A DNA stretch of 64,000 bases from Mycolicibacterium mucogenicum DSM 44124. Its GTDB lineage: Bacteria; Actinomycetota; Actinomycetes; Mycobacteriales; Mycobacteriaceae. Below are positions 8,326 through 16,482 of the stretch, piece by piece. The stretch's first letter is position 1, and each line of letters begins with the position of its first letter. The DNA is taken from NCBI RefSeq assembly GCF_005670685.2, contig NZ_CP062008.1, positions 1,612,001 through 1,676,000 of the forward strand, in the 5' to 3' direction. Below the pieces are notes generated by a model. That model made no database searches and was not told the DNA's origin. It saw nothing but the letters and a program-made list of their open reading frames with translations. The translations under genes and the position numbers were made by a program.

Positions 8326-8402
8326 CGGGGTGTAGCGCAGCTTGGTAGCGCATCCGCTTTGGGAGCGGAAGGCCGCAGGTTCAAATCCTGTCACCCCGAC
8401 CA
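8326..8402 (+). tRNA. tRNA-Pro (anticodon TGG)
   Basis: A complete cloverleaf. Acceptor CGGGGTG (8326-8332) pairs with CACCCCG (8392-8398). The anticodon arm is TCCGC-TTTGGGA-GCGGA with anticodon TGG, and the T-loop is TTCAAAT. The 3' CCA is encoded at 8400-8402. tig starts 39 bases downstream with no obvious terminator between, so partial cotranscription is possible. Confidence 0.97.
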
Positions 8403-8441
8403 CCGACTGATGGCAAGTATCAAAAAACAAGGAGTAACGCT

Positions 8442-9950
8442 GTGAAGAGCACCGTGGAGCAGTTGAGCCCCACCCGGGTTCGCATCAACGTGGAGGTGCC
8501 CTTCACCGAGCTTCAACCCGAGTTCGACCAGGCCTACAAGGAGCTGGCCAAGCAGGTCCGCCTGCCCGGCTTCCGTCCCGGCAAGGCGCCGGCCAAGCTG
8601 CTCGAGGCCCGCGTCGGCCGCGGCGCGGTGCTGGAGCAGGTCGTCAACAGCGCCATCCCGGCCCGCTACGGCGAGGCCGTCACCGCCCAGGACGTGAAGC
8701 CGCTGGGCCAGCCGGAGATCGACATCACCAAGCTCGAGGACAACGACGAGCTCGTCTTCACCGCCGAGGTCGACGTCCGCCCGGAGATCGCCCTCCCGGA
8801 CCTGAAGGCCATCAAGATCACCGTTGACCCGATTGTCATCAACGACGACGAGGTCGACGCCGAACTGCAGAACCTGCGCGCCCGCTTCGGCACCCTGACC
8901 GGTGTCGAGCGCGCGGCCGCCGACGGCGACTTCGTCTCGCTCGACCTGTCGGCCACCGTCGACGGTGAGGACGTGCCGGAAGCCAAGACCGAGGGCCTGT
9001 CGCACCAGATCGGTTCCGGTCAGCTGATCGAGGGTCTCGACGAGGCCATCATCGGCCTGAAGGCCGGCGAGTCCAAGGAATTCCCGACCACGCTGGCCGC
9101 CGGCGAGCACGCCGGTAAGGAAGCCCAGGTCACCGTCACCGTCAAGTCGGTCAAGGAGCGCGAGCTGCCGGAGCCGGACGACGACTTCGCCCAGCTGGCC
9201 AGCGAGTTCGACACCATCGACGAGCTGAAGGAGAGCCTGGTCACCCAGGTTCGCCGGGTGAAGCAGATCGGCCAGGCCGAGCAGATTCGCGACAAGGCCG
9301 TCGAGACCCTGCTCGAGCAGATCGAGGTGCCGCTGCCCGAGGCCATCGTCCAGGCGACCGTCGACGAGACCGTCCACAACGCGATCCACGGACTCGACCA
9401 CGACGAGGCCAAGTTCGAGGAGCAGCTCAAGGAGCAGGGCAGCAGCCGCGAAGAGTTCGACGCGGACACCCGCACCAACGCCGAGAAGGCCGTCAAGACG
9501 CAGCTGCTGATGGACGCCATCGCCGATGAGCTGGACGTCAAGGTCGGCCAGGGCGACCTGATGGAGCGCATCGCTCTGATGGCCCGCCAGTACGGCATCG
9601 AGCCGCAGCAGCTGATCCAGATCCTGCAGCAGAACAACCAGCTGCCGTCCATGTTCGCCGACATCCGTCGCGGCATGACCATCGCCGCTGTGGTCTCCGG
9701 TGCGACCGTCACCGACACCGACGGCAACGCGGTCGACACCGCGGAGTTCTTCGGCCCGGCCGGCGACGCCGCTGAGGCCGAGGTCGCCGAGGCCGGCGAC
9801 GAGGCCGAAGCGCCCGCCGCCGACGAGCCCGAGGCCGAGGACGAGAAGCCCGCCAAGGCCAAGAAGGCGAAGGCTGAGGCCAAGGACGAGAAGCCGGCCA
9901 AGGAAAAGAAGGCCAAGAAGGCCGCCAAGGATTCGAAGGACGAGGACTGA
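8442..9950 (+). CDS. tig: Trigger factor (ribosome-associated chaperone and PPIase)
   Basis: It binds at the ribosomal exit tunnel and folds nascent chains. 502 aa, starting at a GTG with AAGGAG ahead. The N-terminal ribosome-binding domain carries the signature GFRPGKAP (residues about 43-50). An FKBP-type PPIase domain spans about 150-245, and the helical substrate-binding arms follow to about 430. From about 440 the protein ends in a low-complexity tail of Ala/Glu/Asp then Lys/Ala repeats ([18 protein letters not shown]), longer than in E. coli and common in actinobacterial trigger factors. It lies directly upstream of clpP1P2 as in M. tuberculosis. Confidence 0.98.
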   Translation: MKSTVEQLSPTRVRINVEVPFTELQPEFDQAYKELAKQVRLPGFRPGKAPAKLLEARVGRGAVLEQVVNSAIPARYGEAVTAQDVKPLGQPEIDITKLEDNDELVFTAEVDVRPEIALPDLKAIKITVDPIVINDDEVDAELQNLRARFGTLTGVERAAADGDFVSLDLSATVDGEDVPEAKTEGLSHQIGSGQLIEGLDEAIIGLKAGESKEFPTTLAAGEHAGKEAQVTVTVKSVKERELPEPDDDFAQLASEFDTIDELKESLVTQVRRVKQIGQAEQIRDKAVETLLEQIEVPLPEAIVQATVDETVHNAIHGLDHDEAKFEEQLKEQGSSREEFDADTRTNAEKAVKTQLLMDAIADELDVKVGQGDLMERIALMARQYGIEPQQLIQILQQNNQLPSMFADIRRGMTIAAVVSGATVTDTDGNAVDTAEFFGPAGDAAEAEVAEAGDEAEAPAADEPEAEDEKPAKAKKAKAEAKDEKPAKEKKAKKAAKDSKDED

Positions 9951-10029
9951 GTCCTCGAACTCTGATCGTGGTACAGGTGCCGCAGGTGTCTTCACTGATG
10001 CCTGCGGCACCGTCCGCTCTCCGGCGACT

Positions 10030-10047
10030 GTGACGCTGTGAGCGAAC
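10030..10047. promoter_or_regulatory. Candidate ClgR operator upstream of clpP1P2
   Basis: The segment ACGCTGTGAGCGAAC contains CGC-N5-GCG with flanks fitting the actinobacterial ClgR consensus (CGCYNANRGCG then WWS), except for a T at the central A. A -10-like TAGTGT at 10086-10091 places the transcription start near 10098, so the site would be centred about 60 bases upstream, a normal activator position. ClgR is known to activate clp genes in corynebacteria and mycobacteria; the match here is by eye. Confidence 0.5.
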
Positions 10048-10126
10048 TAGACCGCGTCGGGGACTCGCGGCCGTCGGCCGTTGGTTAGTGTCGTGTGAAC
10101 GAACTCGAGAAAGCAGGTATCCAGTC

Positions 10127-10729
10127 GTGACTGACATGCGTTCAAGCGCACCGGGGCTCAACCTCACGGACTCGGTCTATGAGCGTTTGCTTGCCGAGCG
10201 CATCATCTTCCTGGGCTCGCAGGTCGACGACGACATCGCCAACCGGCTGTGCGCCCAGATCCTGCTGCTGACGGCCGAAGATCCGTCCAAGGACATTCAC
10301 ATGTACATCAACTCGCCGGGTGGCTCGATCAGCGCCGGCATGGCGATCTTCGACACCATGGAGTTGTCGGAGTGCGACATCGCCACCTACGCGATGGGCA
10401 TGGCCGCGTCGATGGGTGAGTTCCTGCTGGCCGCCGGCACCAAGGGCAAGCGCCACGCGCTGCCGCACGCCCGCGTCCTGATGCACCAGCCGCTCGGTGG
10501 CGTCACCGGTAGCGCGGCGGACATCGCGATCCAGGCCGAGCAGTTCCACGTCATCAAGAAGGAGATGTTCCGGCTCAACGCCCAATTCACGGGCAAGAGC
10601 ATCGAGCAGATCGAGGCGGACTCCGACCGCGACCGCTGGTTCACGGCGCAGGAAGCGCTGGAATACGGCTTCGTCGACCACATCATCACCCGTGCAAACC
10701 TCAACGGCGGCAAGGGAGCCTCGAAGTGA
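10127..10729 (+). CDS. clpP1: ATP-dependent Clp protease proteolytic subunit 1
   Basis: A serine protease subunit; in mycobacteria ClpP1 and ClpP2 form a mixed 14-mer that degrades substrates fed by ClpX or ClpC1. 200 aa from GTG 10127 (VTDMRSS), the length of the M. tuberculosis protein, with an SD-like AAGCAGG 9 nt upstream; the open frame reaches back to 10088 without support. Catalytic Ser95 (GMAASMG), His120 (LMHQPLGG) and Asp169 (DSDRD) are in place. The N-terminal propeptide region is short. Its stop overlaps the clpP2 start by 4 bases, so the pair is translationally coupled. Confidence 0.97.
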   Translation: MTDMRSSAPGLNLTDSVYERLLAERIIFLGSQVDDDIANRLCAQILLLTAEDPSKDIHMYINSPGGSISAGMAIFDTMELSECDIATYAMGMAASMGEFLLAAGTKGKRHALPHARVLMHQPLGGVTGSAADIAIQAEQFHVIKKEMFRLNAQFTGKSIEQIEADSDRDRWFTAQEALEYGFVDHIITRANLNGGKGASK

Positions 10730-11376
10730 TCTCCAAGCATCTGAACCCGGAGCTGGCTCCGCAGGCGCGTTACATCCTGCCGCAGTTCAGCGAGCGCACC
10801 CACCTCGGTGAGCGCATCGTCGACCCCTACGCCAAGCTGTTCGACGAGCGCATCATCTTCCTGGGCGCCCAGGTCGACGACGTGTCGGCCAACGACGTGA
10901 TGGCCCAGCTGCTGGTGCTCGAGTCGCAGGACCCCGATCGCGACATCACGATGTACATCAACTCGCCGGGTGGCTCGTTCACCTCGCTGATGGCCATCTA
11001 CGACACCATGCAGTACGTCCGCGCCGACATCCAGACGGTCTGCCTCGGCCAGGCCGCCTCGGCCGCCGCGGTCCTGCTGGCCGCCGGTACGCCGGGCAAG
11101 CGCATGGCGCTGCCGAACGCCCGCGTGCTGATCCACCAGCCGTCGCTCGGTGGCGTCATCCAGGGTCAGTTCTCCGACCTGGAAATCCAGGCCGCCGAGA
11201 TCGAGCGCATGCGGAGCCTCATGGAGGAGACGCTGGCGCGGCACACCGGCAAGGAAGCCGCCGTCATCCGCAAGGACACCGACCGCGACAAGATCCTCAC
11301 CGCGACCGCCGCCAAGGACTACGGGATCATCGACACGGTCCTCGAGTACCGGAAGCTCTCGGCCCAGAAGGCCTGA
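10726..11376 (+). CDS. clpP2: ATP-dependent Clp protease proteolytic subunit 2
   Basis: Second subunit of the mixed ClpP1P2 peptidase, 216 aa. The GTG start overlaps the clpP1 stop (GTGA). Catalytic Ser112 (GQAASAAA), His137 (LIHQPSLGG) and the Asp of the DTDRD motif are present. The N-terminal extension before FDERIIFLG matches the propeptide that is cleaved in mycobacteria. A strong hairpin follows 8 bases after the stop. Confidence 0.97.
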   Translation: MISKHLNPELAPQARYILPQFSERTHLGERIVDPYAKLFDERIIFLGAQVDDVSANDVMAQLLVLESQDPDRDITMYINSPGGSFTSLMAIYDTMQYVRADIQTVCLGQAASAAAVLLAAGTPGKRMALPNARVLIHQPSLGGVIQGQFSDLEIQAAEIERMRSLMEETLARHTGKEAAVIRKDTDRDKILTATAAKDYGIIDTVLEYRKLSAQKA

Positions 11377-11384
11377 GTCCCACA

Positions 11385-11430
11385 ACGTGCAGCGGCCGTC
11401 AGCCCATCCGGGCTGGCGGCCGCTGCACGT
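11385..11430. terminator. Long hairpin between clpP2 and the convergent gene
   Basis: ACGTGCAGCGGCCG (11385-11398) pairs perfectly with CGGCCGCTGCACGT (11417-11430), and the inner AGCCC/GGGCT extends the stem. No real T-tract follows, which is usual for mycobacterial terminators. It lies between convergent genes and can serve both. Confidence 0.75.
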
Positions 11431-11455
11431 TTATGCCTGATGCGCCGCCGTTCGG

Positions 11456-12415
11456 TCAGGCTTTGTCGGGCTTGCCCTTCGGGGCGGGGGATGACGTGTC
11501 TGACTTGGGCTTCTTGTTCTTGGATGCACCGTGTTGTGTTGCGGATGAACTCGATGGATCGCTACGGGGAGGCGCTTGCCGTCCCGGCTTGGGCGAGGTC
11601 TGAGGGTCCGCTGTGGGCAGCGTCGGATCCGGGCCCTCGGGCGTTCCGAGCGCCGTCGCGGGTGTGGTCTTGCCGGCTCTGGTGTTCGCGGGAGTAGTTC
11701 GCGTATTCGCCGGGGCCGGCGGTGCGCGGTGCGTCGTATCGGCCGCCGGGTCGGCGGTGGTGTCTGTCGATGCACCCGGTGCCGGGGCCGACAGGGGATT
11801 CACTGTGGCAACCGGGGCGGGCGTGCCGGCTGCGGTCGCCGCCAACGGCAACACGGCTCTGATGGTGTTGAACACGGCAAGGCCGATCACGAAAGGTGCG
11901 ACAACGACGGCCCCCAGGATCATCGCCGGTACGGCCAGCTGCGGTACGGCCTGAAAAATGGGGAACTGCTGCAGGAATCCGCCGGCGATGAGCGCCGAGA
12001 CGAAGAAGACTCCGACCGCGCTCAAGGCGATCGTGGCGGGGATGGCTGAGATGGCGGCGACAATCTGGTCCGGGGTCGGAAGTGGCGGCAGGCTCGGCAG
12101 GCTGAGCGCGGCCGTGGGTGTGGGTACGACGGCGGCGGTCGGGCTCGGTGCGGCCATGGTGCCGGCCGAGGTCGGCGTCGGCGTCGGCGTCGGCTTCGGA
12201 TGGACAACCGCGAACTGCTGTTGCAGATCGCGCTGTACGGAGTTCAGAACCGTTGACAGCGAAGTGAATTGGACCACCGTCACACCTGCTTGCCCGGTGG
12301 CGGCCGTGGCCGGCGCCGCGATGAGCGGATGTGTCACCTGAGCCGCGGCCAGGATGCCGACGGTGATGGTGGCGCACCCGACGCGGTGGACGTTCGAGAT
12401 GTGGTGTGCGGTCAT
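11456..12415 (-). CDS. Exported Pro/Thr-rich membrane protein
   Basis: 319 aa, function unknown. The start at 12415 has a strong GAGGAGG upstream; the open frame to 12487 lacks one. The N-terminus looks like a signal peptide (GCATITVGILAAAQ...PATAATG). Residues about 75-110 are Pro/Thr repeats (KPTPTPTPT). Two to three hydrophobic helices lie at about 130-205 (ALSAVGVFFVSALIAGGF, AMILGAVVVAPFVIGLAVF). The last about 110 residues are a disordered Pro/Thr/Lys-rich tail. It is divergent from the secreted beta-propeller-like gene and begins the envelope island between clpP2 and clpX. Confidence 0.72.
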   Translation of the reverse strand: MTAHHISNVHRVGCATITVGILAAAQVTHPLIAAPATAATGQAGVTVVQFTSLSTVLNSVQRDLQQQFAVVHPKPTPTPTPTSAGTMAAPSPTAAVVPTPTAALSLPSLPPLPTPDQIVAAISAIPATIALSAVGVFFVSALIAGGFLQQFPIFQAVPQLAVPAMILGAVVVAPFVIGLAVFNTIRAVLPLAATAAGTPAPVATVNPLSAPAPGASTDTTADPAADTTHRAPPAPANTRTTPANTRAGKTTPATALGTPEGPDPTLPTADPQTSPKPGRQAPPRSDPSSSSATQHGASKNKKPKSDTSSPAPKGKPDKA

Positions 12416-12520
12416 GGCTGCCTCCTCGGGTGGATGTCGGCGGGCGCCCTCAGCGCGGACCGTTCCTGTAATTGTCGCGTGCGTCAATGACTGCTGTCTT
12501 CAGTCGATCGCCGTATTTGG

Positions 12521-12539
12521 CACCAAGAATCCGCCAAGG
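12521..12539. promoter_or_regulatory. CCAAG direct-repeat element, copy 1 (candidate SARP site)
   Basis: CACCAAGAATCCGCCAAGG holds CCAAG at 12523 and again at 12534, exactly 11 bp apart. It differs at one base from the element at 15448-15466. A weak -10-like CACCCT (12549-12554) follows after 9 bases, the same spacing as at the other copy. SARP regulators are known to bind heptamer repeats with an 11-bp period just upstream of the -10, and an EmbR-like SARP is encoded 1.8 kb away. Assignment to that protein is inference. Confidence 0.6.
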
Positions 12540-12595
12540 CGCCCACCGCACCCTGTGACGTGACCACGATCCCGGCCATTCGAACAGGACCTGCC

Positions 12596-13810
12596 ATGAA
12601 CCGACACTCCCGCCGCACCGCCGCCGCCCTGGCCACGGCCGCCCTGGCCGTGTCCTTGGCGGTCGGATTGCCGGTGGCCCAGGCGAATCCCACTCCCGAG
12701 GCCGCGATGCCGGTGCCGTGGAACCAGGTCGGTGACGGCTGGACGCTGGCCACCTGGAACCCGGTGGCCGGACGTCGCCCGGGCGAGCGGCCCGCGCCCG
12801 ACGAGGCGCCGCCCGCGAAAGCCGCCGACACGCTGTTCCTGATCGACCCGGCGGGGCACCGGTACGCCATCACGACATTCGAGCCGAACGACAAGGGCTG
12901 GAAGCCGCATCTGCTGGACTGGTCGGGTGACGGCGGTCGGGCATTGTTCTCGATGGGTGACGACACCGTCATCGTGGTCGATCTGCACACCGGCAACCAG
13001 ACGTCCTTCCCGACGCGCGCCTCCGCCCGTTTCAGCCGCCCGAACGGCCAGGCGATCGTGCTGTCGAGCAGCAGTCAGGACCAACCGAGCACCTTGCAGC
13101 GCGTCGACCTCGCCGGCAACGTGCAGCTGACCTACCCGACCGAGAACCTCGCCGGCGCCGGTCGATTCGGCGGCGACTACCTGGAAACACCCGACGGCAC
13201 GACGCTCGTGCTGTCGACGGCCAACCGGGGCAACGACGCGGCACCGCGAACGGACAACAGCTTCGTGCTCATGGGCAACGACGGCACCGTCGGGCGGGTG
13301 CTGCCGGTACCGATGCCCGGCGCCGTCTGCCGGACCACACGATGGCTGGCGCCAACGGATTTCGTCGCCAGTTGCACCGCGCAGAAGTCCGCCGGAAGCC
13401 AGCTGTGGAAGGTGCCGATCGACGGCTCGGCGCCGACCGCGCTCACCGCCGTCAACAACGCGAAGAACGAACCGGGATTCGACGGCGACTACGGCGATAT
13501 CGACGCCTGGCAGTTGCCCAGCGGCACCTTCGTGCAGTCGCTCGGTGCTTGCGGCGTCATCTTCCTCTCCCGCGTGACCGCTGACGGGCATACGCAGCGG
13601 GTCAAGGTGCCGGGTGCGGGTGACAAGATCGACGTCGTCGGGGCGTCCGGCGACTCGTTGATCCTGAAGTCGACGAGCGGCTGCAGCCCGTCGACGGCGC
13701 TGATGTCCTACGACCCCGCCGCGAATTCCACCAAGGTCCTGCTCGGCCCCACCGTGAACGACGGCCGCGTCGTCGACGCCATGACATTCGCGGAGGGCTA
13801 CCGGTCATGA
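12596..13810 (+). CDS. Secreted protein, beta-propeller-like
   Basis: 404 aa, exported, function unknown. A signal peptide is clear at residues 1-32 (RRTAAALATAALAVSLAVGLPVAQA). The body has repeated short beta-strand blocks with DxxG-type turns (LFLIDPAGHRYAIT, VIVVDLHTGNQTSF, SSTLQR-like, LWKVPIDG) such as those of TolB- or YncE-like propellers. Four cysteines in the second half (CRTT, ASCTA, GACGV, SGCSP) could form disulfides outside the cell. I chose ATG 12596; the frame opens at 12560 without a ribosome site. The CCAAG repeat element is 57 bases upstream. Its stop overlaps the next start (ATGA). Confidence 0.78.
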   Translation: MNRHSRRTAAALATAALAVSLAVGLPVAQANPTPEAAMPVPWNQVGDGWTLATWNPVAGRRPGERPAPDEAPPAKAADTLFLIDPAGHRYAITTFEPNDKGWKPHLLDWSGDGGRALFSMGDDTVIVVDLHTGNQTSFPTRASARFSRPNGQAIVLSSSSQDQPSTLQRVDLAGNVQLTYPTENLAGAGRFGGDYLETPDGTTLVLSTANRGNDAAPRTDNSFVLMGNDGTVGRVLPVPMPGAVCRTTRWLAPTDFVASCTAQKSAGSQLWKVPIDGSAPTALTAVNNAKNEPGFDGDYGDIDAWQLPSGTFVQSLGACGVIFLSRVTADGHTQRVKVPGAGDKIDVVGASGDSLILKSTSGCSPSTALMSYDPAANSTKVLLGPTVNDGRVVDAMTFAEGYRS

Positions 13811-14301
13811 GGCGGTTCGCGTCCGCACTGGTGGCCGTCGCTGCCGCGGCGACCCTGTCGCCGGCCGCGCACGCTGACGACCAGGTGACCACCGAGGCCT
13901 GCGGCTGGGTGCACCCCGACGAAGCCGCGGTCTTTCTCGACGGTCCGGCGACAGCCGAACCGATCCGGACCCAACTGCCTGAATTGTCTTGTGCCTACCG
14001 GGCATTCGACGAGCCACTGGGGCGGCGCAGCCTGGAATCCGATGTCCGGTTCGCCGATGCGTTCCCGTGGGACGCCGCAACGACATTCCGCCAGGTGGCC
14101 GAGTGGCCCAGGGCCACCGCGGTCGACGGCGTGGGCGTCAAGGCGGTCTGCACGTACGAACCGAATGTCACGCCGCCGTCGACGACGCTCACGGTGCTGT
14201 TGACGGGCGAACGGATCTATCGCGTCACGGGCAGCTACGTGTGGCGCTGCGAAACGCTGAAGACGTTCGCCGAACTGGCAATAGCCCGCATCGGCCGATA
14301 G
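13807..14301 (+). CDS. Small secreted protein
   Basis: 164 aa with a classical signal peptide (residues 1-24, ending in AAHADD). The mature part has cysteines at CGWVHPDEA, SCAYRAF, VCTYEPN and WRCETLK, spaced so that two disulfides are possible, resembling DUF3558-type mycobacterial exported proteins. No catalytic motif is recognised. The start overlaps the previous stop by 4 bases, so it is translated with the propeller-like protein and may act with it at the cell surface. Confidence 0.75.
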   Translation: MRRFASALVAVAAAATLSPAAHADDQVTTEACGWVHPDEAAVFLDGPATAEPIRTQLPELSCAYRAFDEPLGRRSLESDVRFADAFPWDAATTFRQVAEWPRATAVDGVGVKAVCTYEPNVTPPSTTLTVLLTGERIYRVTGSYVWRCETLKTFAELAIARIGR

Positions 14302-14320
14302 CACCCGATACCCTCGGCCC

Positions 14321-15442
14321 ATGCGGCCGACCGGAATCGATTTCGGTGTTCTGGGCACGCTGCGGATGGCCGTCGACGACCGCGTCGTCTCACTGGGCGC
14401 ACCCAAGCAGCGCGCGGTGTTCGCGATGCTGCTGCTGGGCCGCGGCCGCCCGGTGTCGGTGGATGCGTTGATCGACGCGGTGTGGGAGCAGTCACCGGCC
14501 GCGGCCGCCCGCACCGCGCTGCACTCCTACATCTCCAACCTCCGAAAGATCTTGGCGGAGTCCGGAATGCCGCGGGAGGCCCTGGCCGCCGCCCCGCCCG
14601 GATACCGGCTCGACGTGGCGGAGGACGCAACCGACCTGGGGCGCTTCGAGAAGGAGAAGCTCGCTGGGTTGCGCGCGGCGGCCGCCGGTCAGTTCCCGTC
14701 CGCGGCGGTACACCTGTCGGCGGCCCTGGCGCAGTGGCGGGGACCGGTCCTCGGCGATCTGTCCGACTTCGCTTTCGTCGACGCCGTCGCCGCCGCTCTG
14801 GTCGACGAGCGCATCTCCGTGGAGACCGCGCGTGCGGAAGCTGAAATCGCCTGTGGCCAGGCAGCTCTGGTGATCGGCCCGCTGGAGACCCTGGTCGCCG
14901 AACACCCCTACCGCGAACCCCTGTGGGCGCAGTTGATCACCGCCTACTACAGCTGTGGGCGGCAGGCGGACGCGCTCGACGCGTTCCGGCGCGTGAAGTC
15001 GATCCTGGCCGAGGACCTCGGTATCGATCCCGGCTCGGCGATAAGTGCCCTGCAGCAACGCATTCTGCGTCAGGAACCACTCGACGTTCAGGGCGCCGCG
15101 CAGGCGACGGCGGTGCACACCATCGGCCGGCTCCGCTCGGGCTCCACCCGGTCGACGGCGTCCAGGGCGGGCCTGCGCGACGCGTCCGGGCAGTGGTTTG
15201 CCCTGCGCGCGATGGCGACCCGGATCGGTCGCCAGGCCGACAACGACATCGTGCTCGACGCGGCAGACGTCAGCCGGCACCACGCCGTCATCGTCGATGC
15301 GGGCACCGGGCCGGTGATGGTGGATCTGCGTTCGGCCAACGGCGTATACGTGCAGGGCACGCGGATCGAGGCCAACACCAATCTGTTCGACGGCGACCGC
15401 ATCCGTATCGGCGCACATGAATTCACCCTCGAGCTCGGGTAG
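14321..15442 (+). CDS. EmbR-like SARP transcriptional regulator with FHA domain
   Basis: 373 aa with the EmbR order of domains: OmpR/SARP winged helix (about 5-105), bacterial transcriptional activator domain of TPR-like helices (about 110-255), then an FHA domain (about 290-370) with RIGRQADND, SRHHAVI and NGVYVQG motifs that bind phosphothreonine. In M. tuberculosis EmbR is phosphorylated by PknH and activates envelope genes; no Ser/Thr kinase gene is in this window. A -10-like TACCCT (14309-14314) ends 6 nt before the ATG, indicating a leaderless mRNA. The CCAAG elements before two flanking secreted-protein genes are its likely targets. Confidence 0.88.
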   Translation: MRPTGIDFGVLGTLRMAVDDRVVSLGAPKQRAVFAMLLLGRGRPVSVDALIDAVWEQSPAAAARTALHSYISNLRKILAESGMPREALAAAPPGYRLDVAEDATDLGRFEKEKLAGLRAAAAGQFPSAAVHLSAALAQWRGPVLGDLSDFAFVDAVAAALVDERISVETARAEAEIACGQAALVIGPLETLVAEHPYREPLWAQLITAYYSCGRQADALDAFRRVKSILAEDLGIDPGSAISALQQRILRQEPLDVQGAAQATAVHTIGRLRSGSTRSTASRAGLRDASGQWFALRAMATRIGRQADNDIVLDAADVSRHHAVIVDAGTGPVMVDLRSANGVYVQGTRIEANTNLFDGDRIRIGAHEFTLELG

Positions 15443-15447
15443 GAGCA

Positions 15448-15466
15448 CACCAAGAATCTGCCAAGG
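15448..15466. promoter_or_regulatory. CCAAG direct-repeat element, copy 2 (candidate SARP site)
   Basis: CACCAAGAATCTGCCAAGG, identical to the copy at 12521-12539 except for one base. CCAAG starts at 15450 and 15461, 11 bp apart. A weak -10-like AACCAT (15476-15481) follows after 9 bases and itself ends 6 nt before the ATG at 15488, so repeat, -10 and start form one compact leaderless promoter. Confidence 0.62.
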
Positions 15467-15487
15467 GCAGCGGCGAACCATGAGCGC

Positions 15488-16141
15488 ATGAGGATTTCGG
15501 TTCTTGCCCTGGCCGCGGCGGTGACGTTCCTGAGCGTCGCGCCGGCCGCGTCCGCTCAGCAGACGTGTGGTGCCCTGGGCGGGACGCCCGACGCCACCGG
15601 CATCTGCCGGATCCATGAGGTCGGCACCGGGTATGACCGGACCGTCGCCTTCCCGGTCGACTATCCCGACCAGCAAGCGGTCGCGGACTTCCTGGCCCAG
15701 GACCGCGCCGGTTTCGTCGGCTGGGTGGACGAGTTCGGCCGCGGCCGGGTGTACACCGAGACCGTGACGCCGACGGTGTACCGCTCGGCGCGGACCCAGA
15801 GCCTGGTGCTCAAGATCGTCGACCCGACGGGCCTGGCCCACGAAGGCCACCCCGACATCCGGTACCGGACCTTCACCTACGGAAATGGCGGGCCGATCAC
15901 CATCGACTCGCTGTTCGGGCCGGGCTCCGATCCGGCGGCGATTCTCACGCCGGTGGTGCAGCGTGCGTTGAAGGCGCGCAACGCCGCGCTGATCGAACCG
16001 GACCGTGGCTCGTACCGGAACTTCGCGCTCACCGACGAGGCCGTCACCTTCTTTTTCGGCGAAAGCCAGCTCGCGGGCAACGGTGGCCCGCTCACGGTGA
16101 CGGTCCCGGTGGATGAGCTGGGCGGTCGGCTCCAGGGATAG
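15488..16141 (+). CDS. Secreted RsiV/DUF3298-family protein, MPT64-like
   Basis: 217 aa with a signal peptide (1-23, ending ASAQQ). The mature domain has the MPT64/Rv3036c-type pattern: an N-terminal disulfide pair (TCGALGG...GICRIHE), VDYPDQQAVADFL, YRSARTQSLVLKIVD, HPDIRYRTFTYG, ITIDSLFGPGSDP, and a C-terminal DEAVTFFFGESQ. MPT64 is a secreted antigen whose biochemical role is unsettled; related proteins have been called esterases. The CCAAG element is its promoter signal. Confidence 0.82.
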   Translation: MRISVLALAAAVTFLSVAPAASAQQTCGALGGTPDATGICRIHEVGTGYDRTVAFPVDYPDQQAVADFLAQDRAGFVGWVDEFGRGRVYTETVTPTVYRSARTQSLVLKIVDPTGLAHEGHPDIRYRTFTYGNGGPITIDSLFGPGSDPAAILTPVVQRALKARNAALIEPDRGSYRNFALTDEAVTFFFGESQLAGNGGPLTVTVPVDELGGRLQG

Positions 16142-16482
16142 GCCGGACGGGCCGCGTTCTTGCGCTGGCCGCGAAACGCGTCGGCAGCTTCGATGTGCAC
16201 ACGGTAGGGTTGCGGATAGGTGAACAGCCCTGATCAGAGGCTTGCCGAGCCAACGCCACGCGGCGCCGGAAAGACACGCCAGAATCACGGTCAGCGCGCC
16301 GAGGGGTGGCAAGCCACCGATCGGGCTATGTTCTCCTGCACACGGATAAATACCACCGGAGCGATTCGGCCCTTTCGGTCGCACCGCAACGGAGCGAACG
16401 GGTAGCGTCGGGATCACACCCGGAATAACCCACTATCTGGTGTAACGACTGACGGCGACCGGAGAAAGTAGGGCCTCACCCC
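16142..16482. other. Intergenic region upstream of clpX
   Basis: 341 bases with no convincing gene on either strand. The only clear signal is the clpX ribosome-binding site near 16460. Candidate AT-richer promoter patches lie around 16195-16220 and 16415-16445, but I cannot pick a -10 with confidence. Confidence 0.4.

Noticed and set aside
8218..8430. Minus-strand frame containing [15 protein letters not shown] and KLRYTP
   Set aside because: This is the well-known false protein read antisense through a tRNA gene; it overlaps tRNA-Pro exactly.
14492..16417. 641-codon minus-strand open frame
   Set aside because: Antisense shadow of the SARP regulator and MPT64-like gene; Arg/His/Gly-rich translation with no domain and no ribosome site.
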